Part shown: piece after piece, positions 15,333-24,180 of the stretch
Numbering within the stretch: the stretch's first letter is position 1
How the letters are laid out: each line of letters opens with the position of its first letter
Source: an uncultured Ruminococcus sp.
GTDB taxonomy: Bacteria > Bacillota > Clostridia > Oscillospirales > Ruminococcaceae
Assembly (NCBI GenBank): GCA_900545345.1
Contig: UQYQ01000020.1
Location: 1-43,298 of the forward strand
Reading direction: 5' to 3'
Length of the DNA stretch: 43,298 bases
Program-made: the position numbers and the translations under genes
Notes under the pieces: model-generated
What the model was told of the DNA's origin: nothing
The model's database searches: none
Seen by the model: the letters and a program-made list of their open reading frames with translations, nothing else

Positions 15333-16775
15333 ATGGAAGATATCAAAATGTATTCCTTGCATATGGGCAAGGCAAAATGTGCCGTTGATTTAGGCGACGG
15401 CTCTGAAAGAGGAGAGTATGTCAATCAGGATTATATTCTCAATAAAATGGGAAGACCACACAGAAGTATAAGTTTAATGTACTGTTATTATCCGCTGGAC
15501 AAGGAATGGCCGGGAAGAATTTCAGAAGTAATGAAAGATGCTGATATTTCATTCCAATGGGATTATCCATATGATGATTATTTTACATATAAGGGTGGAC
15601 TCGGAGGTACAACTGACGATGAGCCTTTTACTTATATGAGAGATGTTCGCCGTCACGGTCAGGATGTTATTCTTACACTTACAATAGATCCTAATGTTAG
15701 TGATGAGCATTTAATCGCGATAGCTAACGACCTTAGACCTTTCGGAAGAATGATGCTAAGAATCAATCACGAGGCAACAGGTGACTGGTTCTCATTTACA
15801 AAGAGAGCAACTTATGCTGAAATCGGTGAATTCTACTGTCGCTTCAACAAAATTTTAAAAGAGCACGCTCCTAACGTTCAGACGATTTTGTGCATCGGAG
15901 GTGTAGAAGATCCGAGTACTGGAAAGATCGAAAAGGAAGAAGAGTTTAAACAAGCTGTTCTCGATACTGATATCTGGAGCATTGACAAGTATATGGCTCT
16001 TCACTGGGGCTGGCCTTTTGATGTTGCTGAAAAGGGAGGAAACTCTTTCAGTAGATCAAAGGTTGACGATGTTTTCGATTATACAAAGGCTGCATATGAA
16101 AGATTCAAGGAGCTTAACGGCGGAGTAGCAAAGCCTATGGTTATGAGTGAGTTCAATGCCGATGGTGATGTTACAGGTCCTTATGATCAAGCAGATATGG
16201 TAAAGGAATACTGCGACAGGGTAAAGAGGGAAGAAGTTACTTGGTATACCGGCTTTACATTTTATCAGTTCAGAGACAGAGGACGTTTGGGACTTGAGAT
16301 CGAAGACCCGAACAATCCGGATGTTGGAATAGAGCAGCCAGTTATGAAAACATATAAAGAAATCATTCACGATGATTATTTCTATCCTGAAATGACTCAG
16401 GGCGAAGAGCTTTCACTTCCATGTAAGCTTCGCTGGGGCGGTGCTGAAGATGCAGAGGGAATTGCTATTCCTCTTCATTTTGAAAAGAATCCTCATTTCT
16501 GCGAGCTCGTTTTTGACGAAGACGACGAGTCAAACCTAATGTTTGAGATAAACGGAAAATGGTTCTATAAATCACCTAAGGCAAAAACAATCGATATGAT
16601 GAGTGCATTCTTTGAGAAGCCTTTAGAAGGTGAGTGCGATATGACATTAAAAATCTTTGCACCTCCTGCAAGCGGTGAGAATGATTTATCTATAGAAGAC
16701 GGTCTTATGAATTCATATACAACAATTGAGAAGCTTCCTAAAATCAGAATTCGTTTTGAGCCTATAGAACTATAA
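15333..16775 (+). CDS. Putative clan GH-A glycosidase, GH26-like
   Basis: This 480-residue protein has no signal peptide and should be cytoplasmic. Residues about 40-345 look like a TIM-barrel retaining glycosidase. MLRINHEATGDWFSF places a His146-Glu147 pair as in GH26 acid/base motifs, and PMVMSEFNADG gives a candidate nucleophile Glu273 at a strand end. Aromatic-rich ALHWGWPFD and TWYTGFTFYQFRD fit sugar subsites. Residues about 355-480 form a separate, probably beta-sandwich domain I do not recognise. GH26 enzymes usually act on mannan or beta-1,3-1,4 glucan and are secreted, so an intracellular version would process imported oligosaccharides, or this may be a different family. ATG 15333 is chosen for its AAAGGAG at 10 nt. 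Confidence 0.65.
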   Translation: MEDIKMYSLHMGKAKCAVDLGDGSERGEYVNQDYILNKMGRPHRSISLMYCYYPLDKEWPGRISEVMKDADISFQWDYPYDDYFTYKGGLGGTTDDEPFTYMRDVRRHGQDVILTLTIDPNVSDEHLIAIANDLRPFGRMMLRINHEATGDWFSFTKRATYAEIGEFYCRFNKILKEHAPNVQTILCIGGVEDPSTGKIEKEEEFKQAVLDTDIWSIDKYMALHWGWPFDVAEKGGNSFSRSKVDDVFDYTKAAYERFKELNGGVAKPMVMSEFNADGDVTGPYDQADMVKEYCDRVKREEVTWYTGFTFYQFRDRGRLGLEIEDPNNPDVGIEQPVMKTYKEIIHDDYFYPEMTQGEELSLPCKLRWGGAEDAEGIAIPLHFEKNPHFCELVFDEDDESNLMFEINGKWFYKSPKAKTIDMMSAFFEKPLEGECDMTLKIFAPPASGENDLSIEDGLMNSYTTIEKLPKIRIRFEPIEL

Positions 16776-16870
16776 GCAATGGTGATGTTGTATTTATTCT
16801 GCCTTTGGCGAGTTTGATGATATGCAAAACGGCGGGCTGAACATAGTGAAAACTTAAAACTAAGCGTTTC

Positions 16871-16909
16871 AAATCACGTTTCGTATTTTACGGAGCGTGA
16901 TTTTTTTAT
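16871..16909 (+). terminator. Terminator after GH26-like gene
   Basis: AAATCACG (16871-16878) pairs with CGTGATTT (16896-16903) and runs into a T-tract. Confidence 0.85.
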
Positions 16910-16922
16910 TTAACTTTATTAT

Positions 16923-16951
16923 TTGCTTTATGCATTTATATGTGTTATAAT
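16923..16951 (+). promoter_or_regulatory. Promoter of amidohydrolase-fumA operon
   Basis: TTGCTT (16923-16928), 17-nt spacer, TATAAT (16946-16951), with an extended -10 TGT just before it. Confidence 0.6.
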
Positions 16952-16988
16952 TCTATAGGATTATTATGAGAAATTTAGGAGCGTTTAG

Positions 16989-18125
16989 ATGATTATATAT
17001 AATGCTAAAATTTATACAATGAATGAAAACGACGACATAATCGAAAACGGTTATATCGAATATAGAAACGGAAAAATCATCAGTGTTCAAAGCGATTCGC
17101 CAAGCGTTATCGGTGATGAAATGATTGACGCTGAGGGAAGTTCTCTTTATCCGGGATTTATTGACGCACATACTCATATAGGGCTTTTTACAAGCGGTGT
17201 TGGTATTGAGGGAGAGGATTTCAATGAAGATTCTGACCCTGTAACCCCTCAGCTCAGTGTGACAGACGGCATAAATCCTATGGACTGTGCTTTTGAAGAT
17301 GCGAGAAACGCGGGAATCACAGCTGTTGTCGTTTCTCCTGGAAGTTCAAATGCAATCTGCGGAAGTATTATCGCAATGAAAACAAAAGGCAAGCGAATTG
17401 ATAATATGTCTTTAGGCGAAATAGGCATGAAGATAAGTTTTGGTGAAAATCCTAAGATGACATATCTTGACAAAGATGCATCACCTGTTACAAGAATGGC
17501 AATAGCTGCACTTATCCGTGAAGCACTAAAAAAAGCACAGAGATATATTGAAGATAAGGAAAATGAAGATGAAGCTCCTGAATATGATGCAAAATGTGAG
17601 GCTTTGATTCCACTTCTTAAAGGAAAGGTGAAAGCACATTTTCATTGCCATAGGGCAGATGATATTTTCACGGCAATAAGAATTGCCAAAGAATTCAATT
17701 TAGAATATGTGCTTATACACTGTACAGAAGGGCATTTAATTGCAGATGAACTGAAAGAAGAAAATGCATCTGCTGTGATTGGTCCGATTATCTGTGATAA
17801 ATCAAAACCTGAGCTTGCTAATTTAACACCTGCAAACAGTGGAATACTAAATTCATCGGGTATTGAAATTTCGATTTGTACAGACCATAGTGAGGTTCCT
17901 ATCCAGTATCTTCCTTTATCTGTGGGAATAGCTGTGAAAAACGGACTTGAATTTTATGAGGGTTTAAAAGCGATTACAAAAACTCCTGCAAAACAGCTAG
18001 GTTTGTTTGACAGAATAGGTTCTATTGAGGTCGGAAAAGATGCAGATCTTGTGATGTTTAATACAAATCCTTTTGAAGTTTTCAGCAGCCCATTGAAAGT
18101 AATTATAAATGGAGATGAAGTTTAA
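16989..18125 (+). CDS. Metal-dependent amidohydrolase
   Basis: This 378-residue protein belongs to the amidohydrolase superfamily (imidazolonepropionase/dihydroorotase-like). Metal and catalytic sites are visible: His61-x-His63 in FIDAHTHIGL, KAHFHCH (His217-221), His244 and His249 in IHCTEGH, and Asp299 in CTDHSE. The closing VGKDADLVMFNTNPF is typical of the composite N/C-terminal beta domain. The reaction would be hydrolysis of a cyclic amide or amidine; the substrate is not identifiable. TTAGGAG precedes the ATG. It is first in a plus-strand operon, and its TAA is immediately followed by the ATG of the fumarase alpha gene. Confidence 0.85.
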   Translation: MIIYNAKIYTMNENDDIIENGYIEYRNGKIISVQSDSPSVIGDEMIDAEGSSLYPGFIDAHTHIGLFTSGVGIEGEDFNEDSDPVTPQLSVTDGINPMDCAFEDARNAGITAVVVSPGSSNAICGSIIAMKTKGKRIDNMSLGEIGMKISFGENPKMTYLDKDASPVTRMAIAALIREALKKAQRYIEDKENEDEAPEYDAKCEALIPLLKGKVKAHFHCHRADDIFTAIRIAKEFNLEYVLIHCTEGHLIADELKEENASAVIGPIICDKSKPELANLTPANSGILNSSGIEISICTDHSEVPIQYLPLSVGIAVKNGLEFYEGLKAITKTPAKQLGLFDRIGSIEVGKDADLVMFNTNPFEVFSSPLKVIINGDEV

Positions 18126-18968
18126 ATGAGAGAAATAAGTGTAAAGAAAATAGAGGAAAAGGTTGCAGAGCTTTGTATAAGTGCAAACTTGTATCTTCCG
18201 AGTGATTTGGAAGACTGTATAAAATGCAGAGCGTGTGAGGAAAAATCCGGAGTCGGCAAAAATGTTTTTGCTGATATAGTTGATAATATAAACGTTGCAA
18301 GAGAGCAGACTATTCCTATTTGTCAGGATACCGGCATGGCGGTTATATTTTTAGAGATAGGTCAGGATGTTCACTTTGTCGGCGGGTCTTTATATGAAGC
18401 GATTAATAATGGGGTAGCAAAGGGCTATACAGACGGATATTTAAGGAAGTCAATAGTATCTGACCCTTTAGAGAGAGTGAACACTAATGATAATACACCT
18501 GCTGTTATACATACTAAAATAGCAGACGGTGATAAAGTTAAGATTATGGTTGCACCAAAAGGTTTCGGCAGTGAGAATATGTCAGCATTGAAGATGATGA
18601 CTCCTTCTGTTACTCATGAAGAGATAATTGATTTTGTTGTAGATACAGTAGCATGTGCAGGTTCAAATCCATGTCCTCCTATTGTTGTAGGCGTAGGCAT
18701 CGGCGGGGATTTTGAAAGCTGTGCATACAATGCAAAAAAAGCACTGTGCCGTCCTGTATCAGTCAGAAATCCTAAAGCTCTTTATGAAGATTTAGAGAAG
18801 CGTATGCTTGAGAAAATCAACAAGCTGGGCATAGGACCTCAGGGATTTGGAGGAACAGTAACAGCTTTAGCTGTAAATATTGAACAGGCACCGACGCATA
18901 TTGCAGGGCTTCCTGTAGCAGTAAATATAGGCTGCCATGTGACAAGGCACGCAGAAGTAATAATATAG
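18126..18968 (+). CDS. fumA: Class I fumarate hydratase, alpha subunit
   Basis: This 280-residue protein is the usual length of the alpha subunit of two-part class I fumarase / L-tartrate dehydratase, which interconverts fumarate and malate with a 4Fe-4S cluster. Likely cluster cysteines are Cys66 (ICQDTG), Cys183 (GSNPCPP) and Cys270 (NIGCHVTRHA). SDPLERVNTNDNTPAVIHT and KGFGSENMSALKM are strongly conserved family blocks. The beta subunit normally sits directly downstream, but here an ABC transporter ATPase follows after 50 nt. The ATG directly abuts the stop of the amidohydrolase, so translation is probably coupled. The protein alone should not be active. Fumarase versus tartrate dehydratase is not settled. 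Confidence 0.9.
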   Translation: MREISVKKIEEKVAELCISANLYLPSDLEDCIKCRACEEKSGVGKNVFADIVDNINVAREQTIPICQDTGMAVIFLEIGQDVHFVGGSLYEAINNGVAKGYTDGYLRKSIVSDPLERVNTNDNTPAVIHTKIADGDKVKIMVAPKGFGSENMSALKMMTPSVTHEEIIDFVVDTVACAGSNPCPPIVVGVGIGGDFESCAYNAKKALCRPVSVRNPKALYEDLEKRMLEKINKLGIGPQGFGGTVTALAVNIEQAPTHIAGLPVAVNIGCHVTRHAEVII

Positions 18969-19018
18969 ATAAAATGAAAAAAACATGACCAGTGTTATAT
19001 TGAATAGGAGGAATTGAG

Positions 19019-19909
19019 TTGAAATTAAGTGCGAAAGAATTATATAAAAGCTTTGGTGAAAAGAAAGTCTTAAAGGGCGTTGGATTTGAGGCAGAAGGAG
19101 GAAAAGCCTTAGGACTTTTAGGAAGAAACGGTGCAGGCAAAACGACTATTATCAGAATACTTATGGGGGTTTTTCCTGCTGACAGCGGTGAAGTTTTATT
19201 CGATGGAAATCCAATCAACAGAAGTGAGATAAATTTCGGATATCTTCCTGAAGAAAGAGGACTTTATCCTAAAAAAGTAATTATAGACCAGCTTATATAT
19301 TTCGGAATGTTAAAAGGCATGAGCAAAAAAGAAGCAGAAGCCTCTGCTGATAAGCTTCTTGAAAGGCTTGGCATGACTGAATATCGAAGCAAAAGACTTG
19401 ATACTTTATCAAAGGGCAACAGTCAGAAGATACAGCTTGCGGCAGCACTTATTTCGAATCCTGATATAGTTATACTTGACGAGCCGTTTTCGGGACTTGA
19501 CCCTGTTAATGCAATATTACTGAAAGATGTTATTAAAGAAATTATCGCTGATGGAAAAATTGTTCTTTTTTCATCACATCAAATGAATTATATTGAAGAA
19601 TTCTGCGATGATATAGCTATACTTAATGGCGGTGAGATAGTATTGTCGGGAAAAATCAATGATATAAAAAGAAGCTATGACAGAAGAACGATTATAGTTG
19701 AATCTAAAGATATAAGCGAGATTAAAAAATACTTGAGCGAGAAAAGTGTAATAGACGATAACAAACTTAAAGTAACGCTGGACAGAGCAGCAGACAAAAA
19801 TAAACTTATTTCAAAACTGTCGGAAAGCGGTTTTGACATTGACAGTATAAGTGTATTTGAACCTTCTTTGAACGATATATTTATAGAATATACAGAAGAC
19901 AGAGTTTAA
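19019..19909 (+). CDS. ABC transporter ATP-binding protein (NatA-like)
   Basis: This 296-residue ATPase starts with TTG at 19019, chosen because AGGAGG lies 7 nt upstream. Walker A is GRNGAGKTT, the signature is LSKGNSQK (a variant of LSGGQ), and Walker B is DIVILDEPFSG, with LFSSHQM as the H-loop. A C-terminal extension of about 80 residues is typical of ABC-2 type exporters such as NatA. Its membrane partner follows 18 nt later. NatAB-type pumps export sodium or drugs; the substrate is not identifiable here. The TTG start may lower expression relative to the permease. Confidence 0.9.
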   Translation: MKLSAKELYKSFGEKKVLKGVGFEAEGGKALGLLGRNGAGKTTIIRILMGVFPADSGEVLFDGNPINRSEINFGYLPEERGLYPKKVIIDQLIYFGMLKGMSKKEAEASADKLLERLGMTEYRSKRLDTLSKGNSQKIQLAAALISNPDIVILDEPFSGLDPVNAILLKDVIKEIIADGKIVLFSSHQMNYIEEFCDDIAILNGGEIVLSGKINDIKRSYDRRTIIVESKDISEIKKYLSEKSVIDDNKLKVTLDRAADKNKLISKLSESGFDIDSISVFEPSLNDIFIEYTEDRV

Positions 19910-19927
19910 AAAAGAAAGGAAATTAAA

Positions 19928-21169
19928 ATGAAACAGTTTTTTAATATATTCAAATTTGAATTCGGTTCGTATCTGAAGAATAAAGTGTTTATCGGTGTTA
20001 CGCTGGTACTTGTACTGGTTATAGGTGTGGTATTATTCTGGCCGAGAATCAGTGATTCACTGGGATTCGGTCAAAATACCGAAAACAGCGAAGAAAAGTC
20101 GGTTATTATGCTTTCTGACAGCACAGATTTTAATCCAAGTCAAACGCTTGAGCTGTTTCAAGCTTCTATGCAGGATAAAACCATTGAGCTTACAAATAAA
20201 AGCATTGATGATTTAACGGCTTCTGTTGATAATGAAGAATGTGACGGAGCGATAGTTATTACTGGCCCTACCACATATAAGTATATAGTAAAAAACTTAG
20301 GACTTTATGACGCCACAACAGAAATTGTGAATGAAGTAATGCAGACTAAATACCGTATAGAAAGCATAGTGAATCTGGGTGTTTCTCCTGAACAGGCAGG
20401 TGATATATTATCTGCTCAGATTGAAAGCGAAACTATTCAAACAGGAAAAGACCAGATGAAGAACTTTTTCTACACATATATTTTAATCTTTGCTCTTTAT
20501 ATGGCTATTATGCTTTACGGTCAGTTTGTGGCGACCGGCGTTGCAACAGAAAAAAGCTCAAGAGCTATGGAACTTTTAATAACAAGTGCAAAGCCTGTGA
20601 ATCTTATGTTCGGAAAGGTTATAGGAATCGGCTCAGCGGGAATTTTACAGCTTGTTTTGGTATTCGGTTCTTCTTTTGTTTTCTTTAATATCAACAAAGA
20701 TTACTGGGCTGATAATCAAATAGTAAATTCAATTTTCAATATGCCTGTTTCTATTCTTTTGTATACAATTCTTTTCTTTGTGCTTGGATATTTCATTTAT
20801 TCTTTCTTATACGGAGCAGTCGGCTCGCTCGTATCTAAGGTTGAAGATTTGAATACTGCGGTTACTCCGATTACTTTTATTTTTATTGCCGCATTTATTA
20901 TTATAATGTTCTCACTGGGAAGCGGAGAAGTTGACAGCTTGTTAATGGTTGTTGCTTCTTATGTGCCGCTCACTTCACCTATGGCAATGTTTGTGCGTAT
21001 AGCTATGGGAGAAGTTGCAGCTTATGAGATAATAATATCGGTTGCAATTTTATTTGCTTCAACTGCTCTGATAGGGTATTTATCAGCCAAGATTTATCAG
21101 ATGGGAGTTTTAATGTACGGAAAGACACCTAATCTTTTCAAAGCGATTAAATCACTTAGAGAAAAGTAA
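19928..21169 (+). CDS. ABC-2 type transporter permease (NatB-like)
   Basis: This 413-residue membrane protein has a first transmembrane helix at about 22-40, a large outside loop to about 170, and then about five more helices, the topology of NatB/YhaP-type permeases. The segment ATGVATEKSSRAMELLITSAKP is the cytoplasmic coupling motif of this family. AAAGGAA precedes the ATG. It pairs with the ATPase just upstream to form an exporter. Confidence 0.88.
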   Translation: MKQFFNIFKFEFGSYLKNKVFIGVTLVLVLVIGVVLFWPRISDSLGFGQNTENSEEKSVIMLSDSTDFNPSQTLELFQASMQDKTIELTNKSIDDLTASVDNEECDGAIVITGPTTYKYIVKNLGLYDATTEIVNEVMQTKYRIESIVNLGVSPEQAGDILSAQIESETIQTGKDQMKNFFYTYILIFALYMAIMLYGQFVATGVATEKSSRAMELLITSAKPVNLMFGKVIGIGSAGILQLVLVFGSSFVFFNINKDYWADNQIVNSIFNMPVSILLYTILFFVLGYFIYSFLYGAVGSLVSKVEDLNTAVTPITFIFIAAFIIIMFSLGSGEVDSLLMVVASYVPLTSPMAMFVRIAMGEVAAYEIIISVAILFASTALIGYLSAKIYQMGVLMYGKTPNLFKAIKSLREK

Positions 21170-21171
21170 AA

Positions 21172-21627
21172 ATGATTATCAGAAAATATAACTCATCTGA
21201 TTGTGAATCTCTGACAATGTTGTTCTATAATACTGTTCATTATGTTAATTCAAAAGATTATACAAAAGAACAGCTTGATGCATGGGCGTCGGGAAATGCA
21301 GATTTATCGGAATGGAATCAGACATTTTTAAAAACTTATACAGTTGTTGCTGTAGAAAGTAATGTTTTAATCGGTTTTGGAAATATTGATAATACAGGGT
21401 ATTTAGACATGTTATATGTTCATAAAGACTATCAGCGTAAGGGGATAGCGACAGCAATATGTAAAGAACTTGAAAAATATTTCTATGCCGGCAAAATTAC
21501 ATCACATGTTTCAATTACTGCAAAGCCTTTCTTTGAGAACAGAGGATATAAAGTCGTCAGAGAACAGCAAGTTGAAAGAAAAGGTGTTAGATTAACAAAT
21601 TATATTATGGAGAAGCAATTTGATTAG
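21172..21627 (+). CDS. GNAT-family N-acetyltransferase
   Basis: This 151-residue protein contains the acetyl-CoA binding motif A (LDMLYVHKDYQRKGIATAIC) at about 83-102, which defines GNAT acetyltransferases. It starts 2 nt after the permease stop, so translation is probably coupled. The N-terminal part (YNTVHYVNSKDYTKEQLDAW) resembles the YafP-like subgroup. The acceptor is unknown. Confidence 0.88.
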   Translation: MIIRKYNSSDCESLTMLFYNTVHYVNSKDYTKEQLDAWASGNADLSEWNQTFLKTYTVVAVESNVLIGFGNIDNTGYLDMLYVHKDYQRKGIATAICKELEKYFYAGKITSHVSITAKPFFENRGYKVVREQQVERKGVRLTNYIMEKQFD

Positions 21628-22042
21628 AAGATTTAAAATAAGTGATATTGAAAGAGTTATGCAGATTTGGTTCGATGTAAATACTCATACACATAATTTT
21701 ATTTCTGAAAGCTATTGGGAAGATAATTTTGATAGTGTAAAGAATATATTGCCTCAGGCAGAAATTTATGTATATGAAGCAGATTCGGATATTCAGGGAT
21801 TTATAGGGCTTAAAGATAATTATATAGCAGGTATTTTTGTTGATGAAAATATGCAGTCTAAAGGTATCGGAAAGCAGTTATTGGATTTTGTAAAAGGAAT
21901 TAAGAATAGTTTAACTTTACAGGTTTATACGAAAAATGAGCGAGCTGTAAAGTTTTATGAAAGAGAAAATTTCAAAATACATGAAGAAAAAACAGATGAG
22001 AACACTAAAGAACATGAGTTGTTAATGCTTTGGAAGAGGTAA
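21620..22042 (+). CDS. GNAT-family N-acetyltransferase (second)
   Basis: This 140-residue protein starts at TTG 21620 with GGAG 7 nt upstream and overlaps the end of the previous gene by 8 nt. The acetyl-CoA motif is IAGIFVDENMQSKGIGKQLL, and the later LQVYTKNERAVKFYERENF is the GNAT motif B region. It resembles the YjaB/PhnO-like group. Little sequence similarity to the preceding GNAT protein is seen beyond the fold motif, so these are not recent duplicates. Confidence 0.87.
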   Translation: MIRRFKISDIERVMQIWFDVNTHTHNFISESYWEDNFDSVKNILPQAEIYVYEADSDIQGFIGLKDNYIAGIFVDENMQSKGIGKQLLDFVKGIKNSLTLQVYTKNERAVKFYERENFKIHEEKTDENTKEHELLMLWKR

Positions 22043-22045
22043 TAA

Positions 22046-22612
22046 ATGAGCAAAAAGCTTTCAGATATGAGTCTTGAAGAACTTTGGCAGTTGTTTCCTA
22101 TAATTTTAACCGAGCATCAGCCAAGCTGGAGTGAATGGTATAAAGAGGAAGCTGACATGCTGAGCAATGTTTTACCGCAAAATATTAGAATAAGTCATAT
22201 AGGGAGCACTTCTGTAAAAAAGATATGGGCAAAACCTATTATTGATATTTTGGTGGAAATACCTTTAAATGATGATATGAATGATATAAAAGACATATTG
22301 TCAAAATCAGGTTGGCTGTGCATGAGCCAAAGTGAAAGCAGAATTTCGTTTAATAAAGGTTATACAGAAAATGGGTTTGCTGAGAGGGTATTTCATTTGC
22401 ATTTGAGATATGCAGGTGATAATGATGAACTTTATTTCAGAGATTACCTTAATCAACATATTGATGCTGCAAAAGAATATGAGAAATTAAAACTGGATTT
22501 ATGGAAACGGTTTGAATATGATAGAGATGGATATACAAACGAAAAGACGGATTTCATTAAAAAGTATACGGATATAGCAAAAAGGGAATATAGGCTCAAA
22601 TATTCTGATTAA
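22046..22612 (+). CDS. GrpB-family protein (UPF0157)
   Basis: This 188-residue protein has the GrpB/UPF0157 nucleotidyltransferase-like core: HIGSTSVKKIWAKPIIDILV at about 52-71, then FHLHLRY and FRDYLNQHIDAAKEYEKLK. The biochemical role of this family is not well defined. It starts 3 nt after the GNAT gene, apparently the last gene of the plus-strand operon. No clear terminator was seen before the tRNA promoter. Confidence 0.85.
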   Translation: MSKKLSDMSLEELWQLFPIILTEHQPSWSEWYKEEADMLSNVLPQNIRISHIGSTSVKKIWAKPIIDILVEIPLNDDMNDIKDILSKSGWLCMSQSESRISFNKGYTENGFAERVFHLHLRYAGDNDELYFRDYLNQHIDAAKEYEKLKLDLWKRFEYDRDGYTNEKTDFIKKYTDIAKREYRLKYSD

Positions 22613-22675
22613 TTATGAAAAGTGAAAATTATGAAGAATTTAAATATATTATAAAAAATAAATTTCAAAATAATA

Positions 22676-22704
22676 TTGACAAAGCGGTGTTGATGTGCTA
22701 AACT
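22676..22704 (+). promoter_or_regulatory. Strong promoter of tRNA-Leu
   Basis: A perfect TTGACA (22676-22681), 17-nt spacer and TAAACT (22699-22704) with TGC directly before it (extended -10), about 15 nt before the tRNA. Confidence 0.75.
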
Positions 22705-22719
22705 ATTTTAGTGGTGTTT

Positions 22720-22806
22720 GCCGGTGTGATGGAATTGGCAGACGTGCTGGACTCAAAATCCAGTGGTGGAGACACCGTACCGGTTCGACCCCGGTCACCG
22801 GCACCA
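22720..22806 (+). tRNA. tRNA-Leu, anticodon CAA
   Basis: Acceptor arms GCCGGTG (22720-22726) and CACCGGC (22796-22802) pair perfectly, and ACCA is encoded. The anticodon stem-loop is CTGGA-CTCAAAA-TCCAG, giving anticodon CAA (codon UUG). A long variable arm marks it as class II, and the T arm is ACCGG-TTCGACC-CCGGT. A plus-strand frame through this gene is an artefact. Confidence 0.97.
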
Positions 22807-22811
22807 TACAC

Positions 22812-22847
22812 AAACCTCGATGAAAATAGTTTTATCGGGGTTTTTTT
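22812..22847 (+). terminator. Terminator of tRNA-Leu
   Basis: AAACCTCGAT (22812-22821) pairs with ATCGGGGTTT (22834-22843, one G-T pair) and is followed by seven T. Confidence 0.85.
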
Positions 22848-22890
22848 ATTGTCATTGCTGAGCGGTATTATAAAATCTGAGAATATGAAA

Positions 22891-22930
22891 GGCAGTCAGA
22901 ACGTAAGTAAATTCTGACTGCCTTATTTTA
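22891..22930. terminator. Terminator between tRNA region and ABC cassette
   Basis: GGCAGTCAGAA (22891-22901) and TTCTGACTGCC (22912-22922) form a perfect 11-bp stem followed by TTATTTTA. It probably serves the minus-strand ABC permease (stop at 22978) as well. Confidence 0.8.
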
Positions 22931-22977
22931 TGCTCGTATTAAGTAACGGGATATTTACAGGCTATTTCAAAAAATCA

Positions 22978-24180
22978 TTACAGCGGTAAATCCTTCTTTT
23001 GAAAACGGAATTTACCGATTGCATAAGTAACGATTGAAACTCCGGCGAGTACGCAAAGTTTCCAAACAAATGAGAAGTCTACATCGCCACTGCCGACTGT
23101 CGAAAGTGCATTTATGTCATAAAGTCCCACAAGAGTCAGTTTGTTGAAAATATCCAGTTCTTCTACGCCGATTCCCACATTGACCATATCTTGCGAACCA
23201 AACATACCGAGCAGGGAGGCAATAAAACACCATACAGCAATGCCGCCGCCAAATGCCATTGATCTGCTGCTTTGGTTAAACAGACAACTACCCATATAGC
23301 AAATACCGCCGATTGCTTCCGCAAGCAGATACATACCAATATAAAGAGCAATGTTCATTTTGACATTCACTTCACCAAGCATAACGGAAGACGCTACAAT
23401 TCGGGCGATACAGCCTATCGCACAAATAATCATGGGTGATACGATCAAAAATATCATTTGTGTATTTGCAACGGCAGAACGCTTGGTAGGTGTTGCCAGA
23501 ACGTAAGCCAATGAACCGCTGTCTACCTGATTTACAATAAGCGAGTTTCCGACAATGACAATAAACAGGAAAATCGGAATAAGCCCCATTAAGGTAAAAT
23601 ACATCTTGTTGATCATGGCTGTTCTATCCATATTCGTCATTACTTCCAGTCGTTCTGACGAAATACCCATTGTTCCGAGAATGCTTTGCAGTGCATCGTT
23701 GAGATCTAAGTCTTTACCCGAGAACACGCCTTGCTCGTCTTGCAGAGCATATACATATTCAAACTGATCTACATAGTTTGCTATGGAACCGTTTTCATCT
23801 TTAAGAACCTCAATGTCTTCTGCCAGTTTTTCGGAACTGAATTCTGTATCCTGTGTGCTCATTTCGGCAAAAGCATTATCATATAATGATTTGTCATCTG
23901 TTGCCATAAAATCGTCAGCAGAAAGAGTAACGCCTGTGGTTTGACTATAATTGGCGTTATAAGCTGCCATTACAAACAAGTGGGAATATAAATCAGCCTG
24001 TGCATCTGTTTTATCTTTGGAATTTTCCATATCTCCCATAATGCTCAACGCAAAGGTAATAACGGAAGTCATCATACAGATAACAAGGCAGATGATAAGC
24101 GTCAATATCCAGTTGGATTTGATATTCTGTTTCATCAATGGTTTTGAAAAGAACTTTGATTCTTTTGATTTGGTTTGCAT
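22978..24180 (-). CDS. ABC-2 type transporter permease
   Basis: This 400-residue membrane protein has a first helix at about 27-48 (LTLIICLVICMMTSVITFAL), a long outside segment to about 190, then roughly five helices. The motif TPTKRSAVANTQMI is the family coupling segment following a transmembrane helix. Its ATG directly abuts the stop of the upstream ATPase, so the two are translationally coupled. It is the membrane part of a TetR-controlled exporter with the two ATPase genes upstream. The substrate is unknown. Confidence 0.87.
   Translation of the reverse strand: MQTKSKESKFFSKPLMKQNIKSNWILTLIICLVICMMTSVITFALSIMGDMENSKDKTDAQADLYSHLFVMAAYNANYSQTTGVTLSADDFMATDDKSLYDNAFAEMSTQDTEFSSEKLAEDIEVLKDENGSIANYVDQFEYVYALQDEQGVFSGKDLDLNDALQSILGTMGISSERLEVMTNMDRTAMINKMYFTLMGLIPIFLFIVIVGNSLIVNQVDSGSLAYVLATPTKRSAVANTQMIFLIVSPMIICAIGCIARIVASSVMLGEVNVKMNIALYIGMYLLAEAIGGICYMGSCLFNQSSRSMAFGGGIAVWCFIASLLGMFGSQDMVNVGIGVEELDIFNKLTLVGLYDINALSTVGSGDVDFSFVWKLCVLAGVSIVTYAIGKFRFQKKDLPL

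Noticed and set aside
22720..22806. Attachment site at tRNA-Leu
   Set aside because: No second copy of the tRNA 3' end was noticed elsewhere in the window.
22711..22917. Plus frame beginning MVFAGVMELADVLDSKSSGG
   Set aside because: It is a translation of tRNA-Leu, a well-known annotation artefact.
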